Shown here: positions 26,575 to 34,684 of the stretch, piece by piece
How the letters are laid out: each line of letters opens with the position of its first letter
How positions within the stretch are numbered: the first letter of the stretch is position 1
Virus record (IMG/VR): IMGVR_UViG_3300047318_000182
Coordinates: 1-52,922 of that record
Origin: a virus
Reading direction: 5' to 3' (one strand)
Length of the DNA stretch: 52,922 bases
Program-made: the position numbers and the translations under genes
The notes under the pieces: model-generated
Seen by the model: the letters and a program-made list of their open reading frames with translations, nothing else
What the model was told of the DNA's origin: nothing
Databases searched by the model: none

Positions 26575-27378
26575 TTAAAACCTACGACGACGGCGACCGC
26601 CTTCAGCAGGAGCTTCCTCGGCAGGGGTTTCAGCTTCTGCCTCTTCGGCTTCAGGCTCAGGAGCGGGCTTTGCAGCCTTCTTCTTGGCGTCGGCCTTTGG
26701 AGCTTCTTCTTCCTCGTAGTTGTCTGGATTGTCTTCACCACCAAACATTTCTTCAAGCTCAGTTTCACTAATCCAATCAATGATTTTGAATGATGGAGCA
26801 TAGGCCCTATCTTTCTTGGATTTGCTATTTTTAGGGGTAAATTCGACAGAGTCGAATTCCACTACAGGATGCAATTCTTCACCATTGTCATCGAGGTTCT
26901 GACCCTTCTGAATTGCGCGACCGTACTGAGACAGGAGATTACCAAAGGCTCGGAGACCGGACTTTGAGCCGTTCTTGAAAAGAAGCTTTTCGCCGCTTTT
27001 CATTTCACCTACTTCAAAGCTAAACTGCTCAGACCAACCGTCGTCTTCATCGTCAAGCGGGCCGGGGTCTTCCAACTGAGACTTGAGCGGCGGATTGCCC
27101 TCAAGAATCTTAACCATTTCTTCGCCTTCTACCGCCCCACTAATCCAGCAAATCCAGCCTCTAGCGGCTGACTGCATATTGACAGCGCCTTTCCAAGGAC
27201 CGTCAAGCTCATCTTTTTCTTGACCATAAGTATAGTCTCCCGTCTTTCCTGAGAATGAAAGATAGGTGAGACCTTCATTGCCGCCGCCTAGTGCGCCAGC
27301 GGCTTGTAGGAACGGATTACCACCAGCGGCGGGAGTTGCTACAGCGTTATTGGTACGTGTTGTTAGTTCATTTGCCAT
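26575..27378 (-). CDS. Putative single-stranded DNA-binding protein
   Basis: A 267-residue protein. After a low-complexity N-terminus (about 1-35) there is a beta-rich core (YLSFSGKTGDYTYGQ, FEVGEMKSGEKLLFKNGSK) and a C-terminal third that is Glu/Ala/Pro/Lys-rich and ends in five Arg and Phe. An acidic tail with a terminal Phe recalls SSB proteins, which recruit partners through such tails, but the five Arg are not typical. Its place between the Cas4-like nuclease and the helicase supports a replication or recombination role. No OB-fold motif is certain. Confidence 0.5.
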   Translation of the reverse strand: MANELTTRTNNAVATPAAGGNPFLQAAGALGGGNEGLTYLSFSGKTGDYTYGQEKDELDGPWKGAVNMQSAARGWICWISGAVEGEEMVKILEGNPPLKSQLEDPGPLDDEDDGWSEQFSFEVGEMKSGEKLLFKNGSKSGLRAFGNLLSQYGRAIQKGQNLDDNGEELHPVVEFDSVEFTPKNSKSKKDRAYAPSFKIIDWISETELEEMFGGEDNPDNYEEEEAPKADAKKKAAKPAPEPEAEEAEAETPAEEAPAEGGRRRRRF

Positions 27379-27424
27379 TTATAGTTTACTCTTTTCGTTT
27401 CTTATGTTTAGGTTTCTTAGTTCG

Positions 27425-27468
27425 TTGTCTCTACAGTCTTTTTATAATGTCAATGAATTTAGAGACAA
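27425..27468. repeat. Inverted repeat in the leader of the putative SSB gene
   Basis: TTGTCTCTA (27425-27433) and TAGAGACAA (27460-27468) are perfect 9-bp complements 26 bases apart, in the 115-base gap between the nuclease gene and the putative SSB gene. A TTGACA lies inside the loop on the minus strand but has no good -10 at normal spacing. It could be an operator or an RNA stem. The rest of the gap shows nothing clear. Confidence 0.45.
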
Positions 27469-27493
27469 TTAACTCATTGATTTTATTGAGAGT

Positions 27494-28615
27494 TTACTTC
27501 ACCGTTACGCGCAGCACCTCAAAACCTTCTCCTTCCACCTGATACTTCGTCAGATCAATGCCATCTTCAATCATGGCTTCTTTGTCTAACGTGGTACGAC
27601 CTTTTTGAGTGGAGTAACTTACGTTCCAAGAACCATCAATTGCTTTCAGGTTCTTCGTGCCAAGCTTCTTCAGGTATTCCTTAATTTCTAGCTTAGCCAC
27701 TTCAACGGCTTGCTCAGCCTTCTTGGATTCTTCTTTAGCCTTAGCCTCAGCAGCGACCAATTTAGCCATTGCGTCACGATCTTTATCTGAAGTCGTTTTG
27801 TCATAGCTTTCTGTTGGCACAGCTGCTAGATTGAGCATGTTACAACGTTTGGCAAATTGACAAAGCTTACAAGCGCCAGTCATTTTGCCTTCAGCGGCTA
27901 GGTCTTCTGGTGTTTTAGCCGCAAATACCTTCTTAGCTCGTTGCTTAGCAGCAGCATAAGTTTTTTCATCGAACCGAACAATGAACGGTTTAATATTATC
28001 AAGGAATGAAGCGTCAACATAAAGAATGACGGCGTAGCGTGGCTTGAAATCGGTCTGATCGCGGATCAAGCCCATTTGGACATTGACCTGACCTCTGTGA
28101 ATCGTCTTTTCTTCAGTTAGATTGACACGAGGATCAATTGATTTCACTTCAACCGTGATACAATCACTTTCGATATCTTCAATACCATAAAGGCTAAGAG
28201 CATTGCTAGGAAGATTGGCAACTAGACCGTCTGGTGTCGCGCTAAGGAAATTTTCTTCATCTAGAAATGTAGTCTGATCACTTTGTCCCGCGCCGATAAG
28301 ATCAACACCTTCAGGAAGACCTACGTCAAGTGCTGGAACGACATAGTAATCTTCGATTAGGTTGCCGCGCTCCATCGCGCCCCAAGACTGATCATAACCC
28401 TCATCGATTTCAAAGCCACGCTTCTTGAAGAATGCCTTGCGGAGACAATCAAAAACTTCAGACGCACCCATGGAAAGGTTACGGTCATACATCCATTTCT
28501 TCTGCTTACCCGCAGAAGACATATAGTTATTGAAGATTTTATCGAAGTCTAGAATTTTAGATTCTTCAACCAGCTTAGCCGCGCCTTTTTTAATGTCCAC
28601 TTTATCTATTGCCAC
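27494..28615 (-). CDS. PD-(D/E)XK nuclease, Cas4/RecB-like, with Fe-S cysteine pattern
   Basis: A 373-residue nuclease. The active site reads Asp129 in ATPDGLV, Glu156 and Lys158 in VEVKS, and Gln in HRGQVNVQ. Four cysteines, Cys57 and Cys249-x2-Cys252-x5-Cys258, match the iron-sulfur 'staple' of Cas4, AddB and related exonucleases. A coiled coil (about 275-330) and a small beta end follow. It likely degrades DNA ends for recombination or host DNA breakdown, acting with the helicase and SSB-like protein. There is no CRISPR context. The start overlaps the DnaQ-like gene by 10 bases. Confidence 0.85.
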   Translation of the reverse strand: MAIDKVDIKKGAAKLVEESKILDFDKIFNNYMSSAGKQKKWMYDRNLSMGASEVFDCLRKAFFKKRGFEIDEGYDQSWGAMERGNLIEDYYVVPALDVGLPEGVDLIGAGQSDQTTFLDEENFLSATPDGLVANLPSNALSLYGIEDIESDCITVEVKSIDPRVNLTEEKTIHRGQVNVQMGLIRDQTDFKPRYAVILYVDASFLDNIKPFIVRFDEKTYAAAKQRAKKVFAAKTPEDLAAEGKMTGACKLCQFAKRCNMLNLAAVPTESYDKTTSDKDRDAMAKLVAAEAKAKEESKKAEQAVEVAKLEIKEYLKKLGTKNLKAIDGSWNVSYSTQKGRTTLDKEAMIEDGIDLTKYQVEGEGFEVLRVTVK

Positions 28616-29199
28616 TTTAACTCTCTCGGTTCAAAATTCTTTGTCAAGCTTTGGTAAACTCTGGCGCAGGCCCTAACATCAACCATTGCATCATGCGCCC
28701 CTTGAATGTCTTCTTTAAAAAAGTAAGTCATACATTCTTGAAGGCTGGGCCACTTATAGCCCTTTTTGCCATTTGGTTTAGGTAGGCGCAGGATGCTTGT
28801 TGTGGCTTCTTTGGTACAGCGAAGCTCTTTTCCTTCGAAGATATCGCCCTTCATCTTCGCATTATGTGCGGCGTGGCGCATAACCAAGGCATCAAATGAC
28901 ATGTTGTGAGCCACGACAACGTCTGCTATATCGACAAAATCACAAAAGATTTCCAAAGCGTTTTCATTCGAGACACCGTATTCTTTAGCGACTTCCATAG
29001 AAATGCCGTGGGTCTCTTCTGCTTTAGCCCCAATCGGAGCTAAAGGGATTACGATAGTTTTTAATGTAGCAATTTCATAATGATTGGTGTCGAATAGGAT
29101 GCAACCAAGTTGGACCAGCTTACAATGTCTTGGGTCAATAGGGGAGGCACCCCACTGGACCAAACCAGTGGTTTCGGTATCAAAAACTAAATATTTCAT
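28606..29199 (-). CDS. DnaQ-like 3'-5' exonuclease (DEDDh)
   Basis: A 197-residue exonuclease. Exo I is FDTETTG (6-12), followed by ETHGIS, Exo II VVAHNMSFDALV and Exo III AHDAMVDVRA, giving a DEDDh set. It would remove nucleotides from 3' ends for proofreading or end processing. The phage PolA has its own exonuclease motif, so this may act in recombination or on RNA. It shares one base with the preceding gene's stop (29199). Confidence 0.9.
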   Translation of the reverse strand: MKYLVFDTETTGLVQWGASPIDPRHCKLVQLGCILFDTNHYEIATLKTIVIPLAPIGAKAEETHGISMEVAKEYGVSNENALEIFCDFVDIADVVVAHNMSFDALVMRHAAHNAKMKGDIFEGKELRCTKEATTSILRLPKPNGKKGYKWPSLQECMTYFFKEDIQGAHDAMVDVRACARVYQSLTKNFEPRELKWQ

Positions 29200-29462
29200 T
29201 ATTTTTCGCCGCGCATATTCTTAAGAATTGTAGCCGCAGCTTCGGAAGAGATTTCGCCATTTTCTTCGGCTTGTAGAACCGTCAACACATCTGGATCAGT
29301 GTCGTCTTCTAGACGCTCAAGCGTTGCTAGATAGAGAGGGAGAAATTCTTGGGCGAAGGTTTCCATTCCGGCTCGTACACCAATCGTCACAGCAGTTGTA
29401 GTGACATAAAAATAGGTGCATAAGAGAAAAACGAAACCGAGAAAGTAAAGTAAAGTTTCCAT
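29199..29462 (-). CDS. Small membrane protein
   Basis: An 87-residue protein with one N-terminal membrane segment (about 4-24, LLYFLGFVFLLCTYFYVTT) and a soluble acidic C-terminal part (EFLPLYLATLERLEDDTDPD). It is the first gene after a strong promoter, so it heads the exonuclease/nuclease/SSB operon. No family is recognised; an inner-membrane protein with a cytoplasmic tail is likely. Confidence 0.65.
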   Translation of the reverse strand: METLLYFLGFVFLLCTYFYVTTTAVTIGVRAGMETFAQEFLPLYLATLERLEDDTDPDVLTVLQAEENGEISSEAAATILKNMRGEK

Positions 29463-29495
29463 TTATTATTTTCTTCTTTTTGATTTAACTTGCGG

Positions 29496-29524
29496 ACTAT
29501 ACCATATTAAGTTTTAAATGTCAA
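29496..29524 (-). promoter_or_regulatory. Strong promoter for the replication/recombination operon
   Basis: On the minus strand TTGACA (29519-29524) and TATAGT (29496-29501) are 17 bases apart, with TG one base before the -10. It lies just upstream of the small membrane protein gene and overlaps no coding region. Confidence 0.85.
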
Positions 29525-29547
29525 GCGAAAAGTTTATTAAATTGAAA

Positions 29548-29823
29548 CTAGTTTTCATTTTCTATGGCCGGATCAATTTCGCCTCTGTCGGCGTGCCATT
29601 TTTCTCTATAGACGCATACCAGCATTTCGTAAGCTCCCCAATCTACAACCACAAAATCATATTTCATGGCCAATTCTCCAAGAAATTCAATCTCAGCAAG
29701 TTTCTTATCTTTTGAATTTTTAGAGACCCAAGTGTCTACGAAGTCTTGGACCGGATCAACGTTTCTAGCCATTTGAATTTTATCCTTTAAAATCAATGCG
29801 TTAATTAGTGCGTCTGGCCCCAA
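29548..29823 (-). CDS. Hypothetical protein overlapping the polymerase end
   Basis: A 91-residue acidic protein whose first 19 bases overlap the 3' end of the polymerase gene. It has a helical N-terminal half (VDPVQDFVDTWVSK) and an aromatic segment (FVVVDWGAYEMLVCVYREKW). A later in-frame ATG (MARNVDPV, residue 18) with less overlap is a possible start. Function unknown. Confidence 0.6.
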   Translation of the reverse strand: MGPDALINALILKDKIQMARNVDPVQDFVDTWVSKNSKDKKLAEIEFLGELAMKYDFVVVDWGAYEMLVCVYREKWHADRGEIDPAIENEN

Positions 29824-32525
29824 TCCAACCCAATTTTATATTCCGCCGCGACGGGGAGTTTGAACCCGAAGAAATCCCCTGCATCAGCCGCAGCTAATTG
29901 AGATGTTTCACCAGCCATTTGAGCCAGAGCTTCCATAACTGAAACCTGAATTTCATCGTGAACAAAAGCCATCATCGCGAAATCTCCGTCCCAGCCATGA
30001 ACATATCCTTCAGCTTCCATGTATTGCTCGAACAGTAGGACCCACTTTTTAGCGATCATAGCACCAGCGTTTTGAAGCAAGGTGTTGAGCGCGGCGTGTT
30101 GCGCCCTGATATAGAGGCGACGACCATCTAGACCAATAATGAAACCACGGCGGGCCTCATTCTTAAGATTCTTCATCAGTTTCTTAAGCGCTGGCATGTT
30201 ACGTAGGAAGCGGTCTAGTAATTCTTTGCCGACGCGAGTCTGTTCCGCTTCAGAAGCAAAAGGTAAAACAATTGAACCAATCTTTTGAGGGCCAGCGCCA
30301 TAAAGCGTGTTACCTGTAATGCCTTGATAGCCAGTAGCGGAACGGCAATAGAATGTATTATTTACAGTCCCGATGCACCAAACAGGAGCTTTTTGTTTCA
30401 AGTCGGTTACAGTGAGAACTCTGGCATAACTAAATTCATCAATTCTAATTTGATCACCGGCAATAAGGTCTTGTGCCTCAATTACTTTACCGTTAATTAG
30501 ATACCAACGATGATTCGGAGTGCAACGAATATTGCCACTATCTGTATTTACGGTCCAAATATCAGCTTCGCCATAACTCACTTTTTCAGTGATAGGACAA
30601 TACTCCATTACTCTATCGATAGAGTTCCACGACCAAACCGCTTCGCCATCAACCAATTTGTCAAAAGATTTCCAACCGCTTGCGGTAAGTACAATTGTGT
30701 CAAAAGTAAGGCAGGCGTAGATGAAGGTCTTGGCCTGATCACGACTTTCAAGCCCCGCCGCGTTCATATTAACGGTGTGAATATCACCTTCAAGCAGTTC
30801 TTTCGCATATTCGCCATTATCAAACTCTGCCATGTAGTGAGCCAAACAACGAAGCTCAATACCGCTCAAGTCACTACCCATCATAACGAATGGAGATGTG
30901 GTGTAGAACAGAGAACGGCACTCAAAACCCCAGCCGCCGTCTCGACCCATCTTAATATTTTTTTCTTTATCCTTTGAAATAGCCGGAACCTGACCAAGGT
31001 TAGGTTTGGCATGGGTACAACGACCTGTCACAGCGCCGCAAGGATTTACATAGTGATGGATTTTATTTTCAGGAGTTACAAGCTTTAGCCAACCATTATC
31101 ACCATCGGCTAACTGACCAAGGGTCTTGTTAACGCCGAAGTAATCTGCTAGAGTTGCGGCGATTGGAAAACGTTCCGCTGCGTTCTTGAGAATAATATCG
31201 TCAATTTTGATATTACCCTTTTCCGTGAAATCAGTAGGTTCCCAACCTTGTTCCATCAACCGTGTAGCGACTTGCTGGCGCGAACCGGGATTAAATTCTT
31301 TGAAATAAACCGGTGTGAAAGGGCATCCAGCGGTTCTATCACCACGAGCCGGGTCTTTGTATCTCAAGGTCTTTTTAGGGATAGTCATTGTGGGGACTGG
31401 TTTGTCTTGATCATGACCTGATAACAGATCGTAAACCATATCCTCTAACTCAGGATTATCAATCTTGTCCCAATCAACAGCGTTAAATTCTTCACGAAGC
31501 TTACCGTATGTCGTCTTCGAAGAAGCCTCTAACCGAGACGGAAAGTTCTTTTCACACTCTGTTACGATAATATCTTTAGAGCCACGTAGGTCAGCTTCTA
31601 GGGCTTGCGCCGCCTCAGTGTTGAACGGGAAGCCGTTAGCTTCTTGCCTTACGCAGTAGTCCGCAAACTCATGCTCGAACACGATAGGAAATTCTGGATA
31701 ATCTTGTTCCAGAAGCATTTTCCACAATTCATCCGTGACTTCAACGTCGTTTTCACAATATTCGCCAAGCTCAGGAGTATAATGTCCCCAAACGTAGTCT
31801 AGCAATTCATCTTCATCAGTTATGCCAAGGGCTTTTGCTTCGGCCCGCTTAATTTTAGAATAATCACCTTTGTACTTACCGATACGATAACCCCAGCTAT
31901 CGAGGCTATGTTTTCCAATAAATTCAGATGGGAGCATACCTTTTTCATAGAGGCGGAAGTCAAGTTCTTTCTGATGCGAGAACATAACACGTGTCATCAC
32001 AAGACTGTCCCGAATCTTCCCATTGATTTCAAAATCTGGATAGAGTTTGAAAAGCGCAGGAATATCAAACCCTAAGCCGTTATGAGCCACTACCATTTCA
32101 GCATCACGAAGAAGCTCAAGCCCTTCTTCGATCTCATGTTCTAAAAACTTAAATTTCTTACCTGTTTCAAATTCTTTGATGCAAAGAACATGAACCTTAG
32201 TGATTCTGTCAAGCAAGCCGTCAGATTCTATGTCAAAAATAGCTGTACGGAGTTTTTTTCTATTTATGGCCAAAGGCAGATTCGCTTTTCTTATTATTGA
32301 GTCACAGTGGCAACGCTTTGGCTTGCAGAAACAAACCAAATCTTTTCCTCGTAACTTTGAAACATCTAAATCAGGGAGGATAAGTTGCTCGAACTTATCA
32401 CAAACTTCATCTCTATCGCCGTCACGTCCGATGACGAAAGGGTTCCCGTATCGAGAACCACGGCCACAATACACAGCGGAGACCGGCGCTGTGCCGTGAT
32501 ATTTATTATGTACGGAAGGTAACAT
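29805..32525 (-). CDS. Family A DNA polymerase with N-terminal DUF4326 domain and a mini-intein
   Basis: A 906-residue precursor. Residues about 15-80 are a DUF4326-type domain (GSRYGNPF, then LVCFCKPKRCHCDSI). A 3'-5' exonuclease follows (FDIESDGL at about 97, VVAHNGLGFDIP). Polymerase motif A is GSDLSGIELR, motif C is FVHDEIQVSV. Motif B (RDQAKTFIYA...TLYGAG) is split by a 135-residue intein at residues 605-739; after splicing the enzyme has about 771 residues. This is the replicative polymerase. A promoter overlaps its start codon region and no clear ribosome binding site precedes the ATG, so translation might start at the GTG of residue 18. Confidence 0.92.
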   Translation of the reverse strand: MLPSVHNKYHGTAPVSAVYCGRGSRYGNPFVIGRDGDRDEVCDKFEQLILPDLDVSKLRGKDLVCFCKPKRCHCDSIIRKANLPLAINRKKLRTAIFDIESDGLLDRITKVHVLCIKEFETGKKFKFLEHEIEEGLELLRDAEMVVAHNGLGFDIPALFKLYPDFEINGKIRDSLVMTRVMFSHQKELDFRLYEKGMLPSEFIGKHSLDSWGYRIGKYKGDYSKIKRAEAKALGITDEDELLDYVWGHYTPELGEYCENDVEVTDELWKMLLEQDYPEFPIVFEHEFADYCVRQEANGFPFNTEAAQALEADLRGSKDIIVTECEKNFPSRLEASSKTTYGKLREEFNAVDWDKIDNPELEDMVYDLLSGHDQDKPVPTMTIPKKTLRYKDPARGDRTAGCPFTPVYFKEFNPGSRQQVATRLMEQGWEPTDFTEKGNIKIDDIILKNAAERFPIAATLADYFGVNKTLGQLADGDNGWLKLVTPENKIHHYVNPCGAVTGRCTHAKPNLGQVPAISKDKEKNIKMGRDGGWGFECRSLFYTTSPFVMMGSDLSGIELRCLAHYMAEFDNGEYAKELLEGDIHTVNMNAAGLESRDQAKTFIYACLTFDTIVLTASGWKSFDKLVDGEAVWSWNSIDRVMEYCPITEKVSYGEADIWTVNTDSGNIRCTPNHRWYLINGKVIEAQDLIAGDQIRIDEFSYARVLTVTDLKQKAPVWCIGTVNNTFYCRSATGYQGITGNTLYGAGPQKIGSIVLPFASEAEQTRVGKELLDRFLRNMPALKKLMKNLKNEARRGFIIGLDGRRLYIRAQHAALNTLLQNAGAMIAKKWVLLFEQYMEAEGYVHGWDGDFAMMAFVHDEIQVSVMEALAQMAGETSQLAAADAGDFFGFKLPVAAEYKIGLDWGQTH
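30309..30713 (-). mobile_element. Mini-intein in DNA polymerase motif B
   Basis: The in-frame insert begins with Cys (CLTFDTIVLTASGW, block A) and has NIRCTPNHRWYL (block B TxxH as TPNH), and VWCIGTVNNTFYC (block F). It ends GITGN followed by Thr. It is 135 residues with no endonuclease domain. The flanking FIYA and TLYGAG join into an intact O-helix motif. The residue before the terminal Asn is Gly rather than His, which is seen in some active inteins, so splicing is likely but not proven. Confidence 0.92.
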
Positions 32526-32544
32526 AAAATTTTTAAAAAGTCAA
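32516..32544 (-). promoter_or_regulatory. Putative promoter overlapping the polymerase start
   Basis: On the minus strand TTGACT (32539-32544) and TACCTT (32516-32521) are 17 bases apart, with TG one base before the -10. The -35 and spacer nearly match those of the nrd promoter. The -10 falls within the first codons of the polymerase frame, so a transcript would start downstream of the ATG at 32525. Confidence 0.5.
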
Positions 32545-32547
32545 TGG

Positions 32548-32829
32548 TTATTCCCAAATTAAGTAATTATTGCTCTCGTCACTGTGGCTTTCACACCACG
32601 AAACCGCCTCAGCCGTATTCTTAAACTTTTGAGTGAAGATATTGGTAACATATTGGTAATAATTACTATATTCGGCAATTTTAAAATTTGATAGAATCGA
32701 CGTGGCCTCAGAGCCGTCTAGAGTTTGTTCCTTAACAGCGATTAACTCACCGAATTCATTATAAGTTTCCGTAAAATACCTAGGCGTGGCAAGGATTTTT
32801 CTGGATAATTCCATGTCATCAGGGAACAA
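32548..32829 (-). CDS. Hypothetical protein
   Basis: A 93-residue protein with an N-terminal ELSRKILATPRYFTET part and a Tyr/Asn-rich centre (AEYSNYYQYVTNIFTQKF). It ends in an acidic region. It lies between the polymerase and other small unknown genes, separated by 22 bases from the polymerase start. No family recognised. Confidence 0.6.
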   Translation of the reverse strand: MFPDDMELSRKILATPRYFTETYNEFGELIAVKEQTLDGSEATSILSNFKIAEYSNYYQYVTNIFTQKFKNTAEAVSWCESHSDESNNYLIWE

Positions 32830-32857
32830 AATGTCGTCTACTTCGACTACTTTGGTT

Positions 32858-33133
32858 TTAAAGATTTGATAAATGACTATCTTCCTCGCGTCCTATATTG
32901 ATATGAAGTGAGAAATTATTTTCTTCAGGAGAACTGATAGCGAAGACAATTTTCCTACGCCAGAAGTTAGGAGATTCATTGACCCAGCCTGTATCAGTCA
33001 TTGTTTCGGATTTTGTTTGTCGAGGCATGACATCAGCAATCTCCATCGCGGTAAGAGCGTCCTGCCCTACGTTTCTGTTCCAGAACGCGATTTGTGATCC
33101 GGCATTTTTAAATAGATATCTAATACTATACAT
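32858..33133 (-). CDS. Hypothetical protein
   Basis: A 91-residue protein with SIRYLFKNAGSQIAFWNRN, a centre that looks like a strand-turn-strand (GWVNESPNFWRRKIVFAI) and an acidic end. The start overlaps the stop of the upstream 149-residue gene by 8 bases. Function unknown. Confidence 0.6.
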   Translation of the reverse strand: MYSIRYLFKNAGSQIAFWNRNVGQDALTAMEIADVMPRQTKSETMTDTGWVNESPNFWRRKIVFAISSPEENNFSLHINIGREEDSHLSNL

Positions 33134-33575
33134 TATTTAACCGAGCCGCCATTACTATATTTTCTACCAGCATGGAATAAAAATCTTCATGAATTTCTTC
33201 ACGCAGGGTTTCGTCCCAATACCCTAGTGTATCTATTCCCAATGACTTCAGTCCAGCATCGTTAGGAAGGCAATCTTCAAGGTAATCAATGAGATAAGCT
33301 CCGCTACGTAAAGGACTATTAAGTGCTCTGTTACGTTCCGAGCGGGTCATATTTTCTTCCGCAACAGCAATTATTTTTTCAATCAAAATAATAAAAAATT
33401 CCGTTTGTGCCAGTTCAAAGGCATGTTCTGGACGTAGCTCGCCCCAACTATTTATTGGAATACCAAGCTCTTCATAGTCCCGATTAATTAGATTAATCTT
33501 AGACAGGTAGAAACCTATCTCATTTCCATCGGGCAGGAGATGAGATAGGATCATATAAAGCTCTAACTCACTCAC
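33126..33575 (-). CDS. Hypothetical helical protein
   Basis: A 149-residue acidic, mostly helical protein (FELAQTEFFIILIEKIIAVA, then SGAYLIDYLEDCLPN and a closing helix FYSMLVENIVMAARL). It overlaps both neighbours by 8 bases, typical of a tightly coupled phage operon. No motif recognised. Confidence 0.6.
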   Translation of the reverse strand: MSELELYMILSHLLPDGNEIGFYLSKINLINRDYEELGIPINSWGELRPEHAFELAQTEFFIILIEKIIAVAEENMTRSERNRALNSPLRSGAYLIDYLEDCLPNDAGLKSLGIDTLGYWDETLREEIHEDFYSMLVENIVMAARLNNV

Positions 33576-33999
33576 TACCGCGACGCTCCCTGAGCCAGAT
33601 TACGAAAGCCCCGGCGTCCAGTTCGTCAGTGAAAATCAGGTTATTCGAAGATAGAGACTCTTCTCCTGTTTCAGACAGGTTCCACCGTTCCGGTTTAAAC
33701 GTGAAGCAGTTTTCGGTCCACTCATCAACAATCTGAGCCAGACAAACCATTTCTTGGTCTGGACCATTTATTTGCTTGAAGTTATAGTCGTACTTAAATG
33801 CATGAGCCTTCAAAATAACTTTTTCTGAGGTTTGAAAGAATTTGTGACTCCCGATTTCATAAATCTCTTTCGTCAAGAACATTGTTCTATAACGAGGCTC
33901 AAACTCATCACCATAGACAAAATAATACTTAGGCCAATTACTAAGTTTCAATTCTTCAAATTTTCTAATCGGCCTAAAATCTTCTAGTAAAATTGTCAT
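33568..33999 (-). CDS. Hypothetical protein
   Basis: A 143-residue protein with aromatic beta-like segments (WPKYYFVYGDEFEPRYRTMF) and a C-terminal DELDAGAFVIWLRERRG. Its start forms an ATGA overlap with the preceding 53-residue gene. No family recognised. Confidence 0.6.
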   Translation of the reverse strand: MTILLEDFRPIRKFEELKLSNWPKYYFVYGDEFEPRYRTMFLTKEIYEIGSHKFFQTSEKVILKAHAFKYDYNFKQINGPDQEMVCLAQIVDEWTENCFTFKPERWNLSETGEESLSSNNLIFTDELDAGAFVIWLRERRGSE

Positions 34000-34157
34000 A
34001 TTTTTAAGTTCCTGATTCTTTTAGCATCCGCAACAGCTATTGGATGGGGAATGCCGGTATTACTGAGATGAAATTCTTCTATAGCACGTGCCGCATATTC
34101 TAAGGCCGTGTTCCATATTTCAATTTCTGTCTCACTTAAATCTTTTTTATTACACAT
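33996..34157 (-). CDS. Small hypothetical protein (53 residues)
   Basis: A short frame beginning MCNKKDLSETEIEIWNTALE and ending AKRIRNLKI fills the gap between the Nudix gene and the 143-residue gene. Its ATG follows the Nudix stop directly (TAAATG) and its stop makes an ATGA overlap with the next start, so its boundaries fit the operon exactly. It has an amphipathic helix (IEIWNTALEYAARAIEEF). Function unknown. Confidence 0.65.
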   Translation of the reverse strand: MCNKKDLSETEIEIWNTALEYAARAIEEFHLSNTGIPHPIAVADAKRIRNLKI

Positions 34158-34625
34158 TTAATGTTCTCTAATCTCTAGGAAACCAGTGGTATGATCTAGC
34201 GCTAGAGGGAGGAGCCATTTAAGGTTCGGTGTAATGATGTCTTCAAAGGAATCTCTGGTTTCATAGTCGCCGTAGGTAAACCAACTAACCACCTCACCAT
34301 CACCCTCAGTATTGTTAATTTCGGTAAAATTACCATCTTCCGGCAAATGGGCCACGAAACAATTTAGCTCATATTCAGGACCGTCCCATGACTTGCCGCG
34401 TTGGGCCGCGAATAGATACCAGAATCCCGAATCGATCCTAACCCCTGTTTCTTCAAAGAATTCCCTCGCCATTGCGTCTGGGCCGGTTTCATCAGCTTCT
34501 ATCTTGCCGCCAATACCGTTCCAAGTCCCAATTACATATTCCGGCCCTTTGGTTTTGAAGATCAGTGCGACTTGCTCCCGCCAGAACGCAAATCCTAACA
34601 CATATCGTTTAGTTTGTAAAGTCAT
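34158..34625 (-). CDS. Nudix hydrolase
   Basis: A 155-residue protein with a complete Nudix box at about 40-62: G-x5-E then REFFEETG, the metal-binding helix. The approach WNGIGGKIE is of the MutT type. The likely role is hydrolysis of a nucleoside diphosphate derivative such as an oxidised or excess (d)NTP, but the substrate cannot be read from sequence. It is the first gene of a minus-strand run that starts beside the divergent promoter at 34656-34684. Confidence 0.88.
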   Translation of the reverse strand: MTLQTKRYVLGFAFWREQVALIFKTKGPEYVIGTWNGIGGKIEADETGPDAMAREFFEETGVRIDSGFWYLFAAQRGKSWDGPEYELNCFVAHLPEDGNFTEINNTEGDGEVVSWFTYGDYETRDSFEDIITPNLKWLLPLALDHTTGFLEIREH

Positions 34626-34655
34626 TTAATTTTCCTTAAAGTGATTCAAAAGTTC

Positions 34656-34684
34656 TTGACAGCGTATTTAGTTCGTCCTAGACT
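34656..34684 (+). promoter_or_regulatory. Plus-strand promoter for the isolated gene at 34720
   Basis: TTGACA (34656-34661) and TAGACT (34679-34684) are 17 bases apart. An AAAGGAG ribosome binding site (34706-34712) follows before the ATG at 34720. The complementary strand of this 94-base gap has only a weak TTGGCA/TACGCT pair. Confidence 0.7.

Noticed and set aside
27430-27460. Promoter with TTGACA inside the leader of the SSB-like gene
   Set aside because: No -10 sequence is found 16-18 bases downstream.
27494-28615. CRISPR-associated cas4 gene
   Set aside because: No repeat-spacer array or other cas gene is present; the context is phage recombination.
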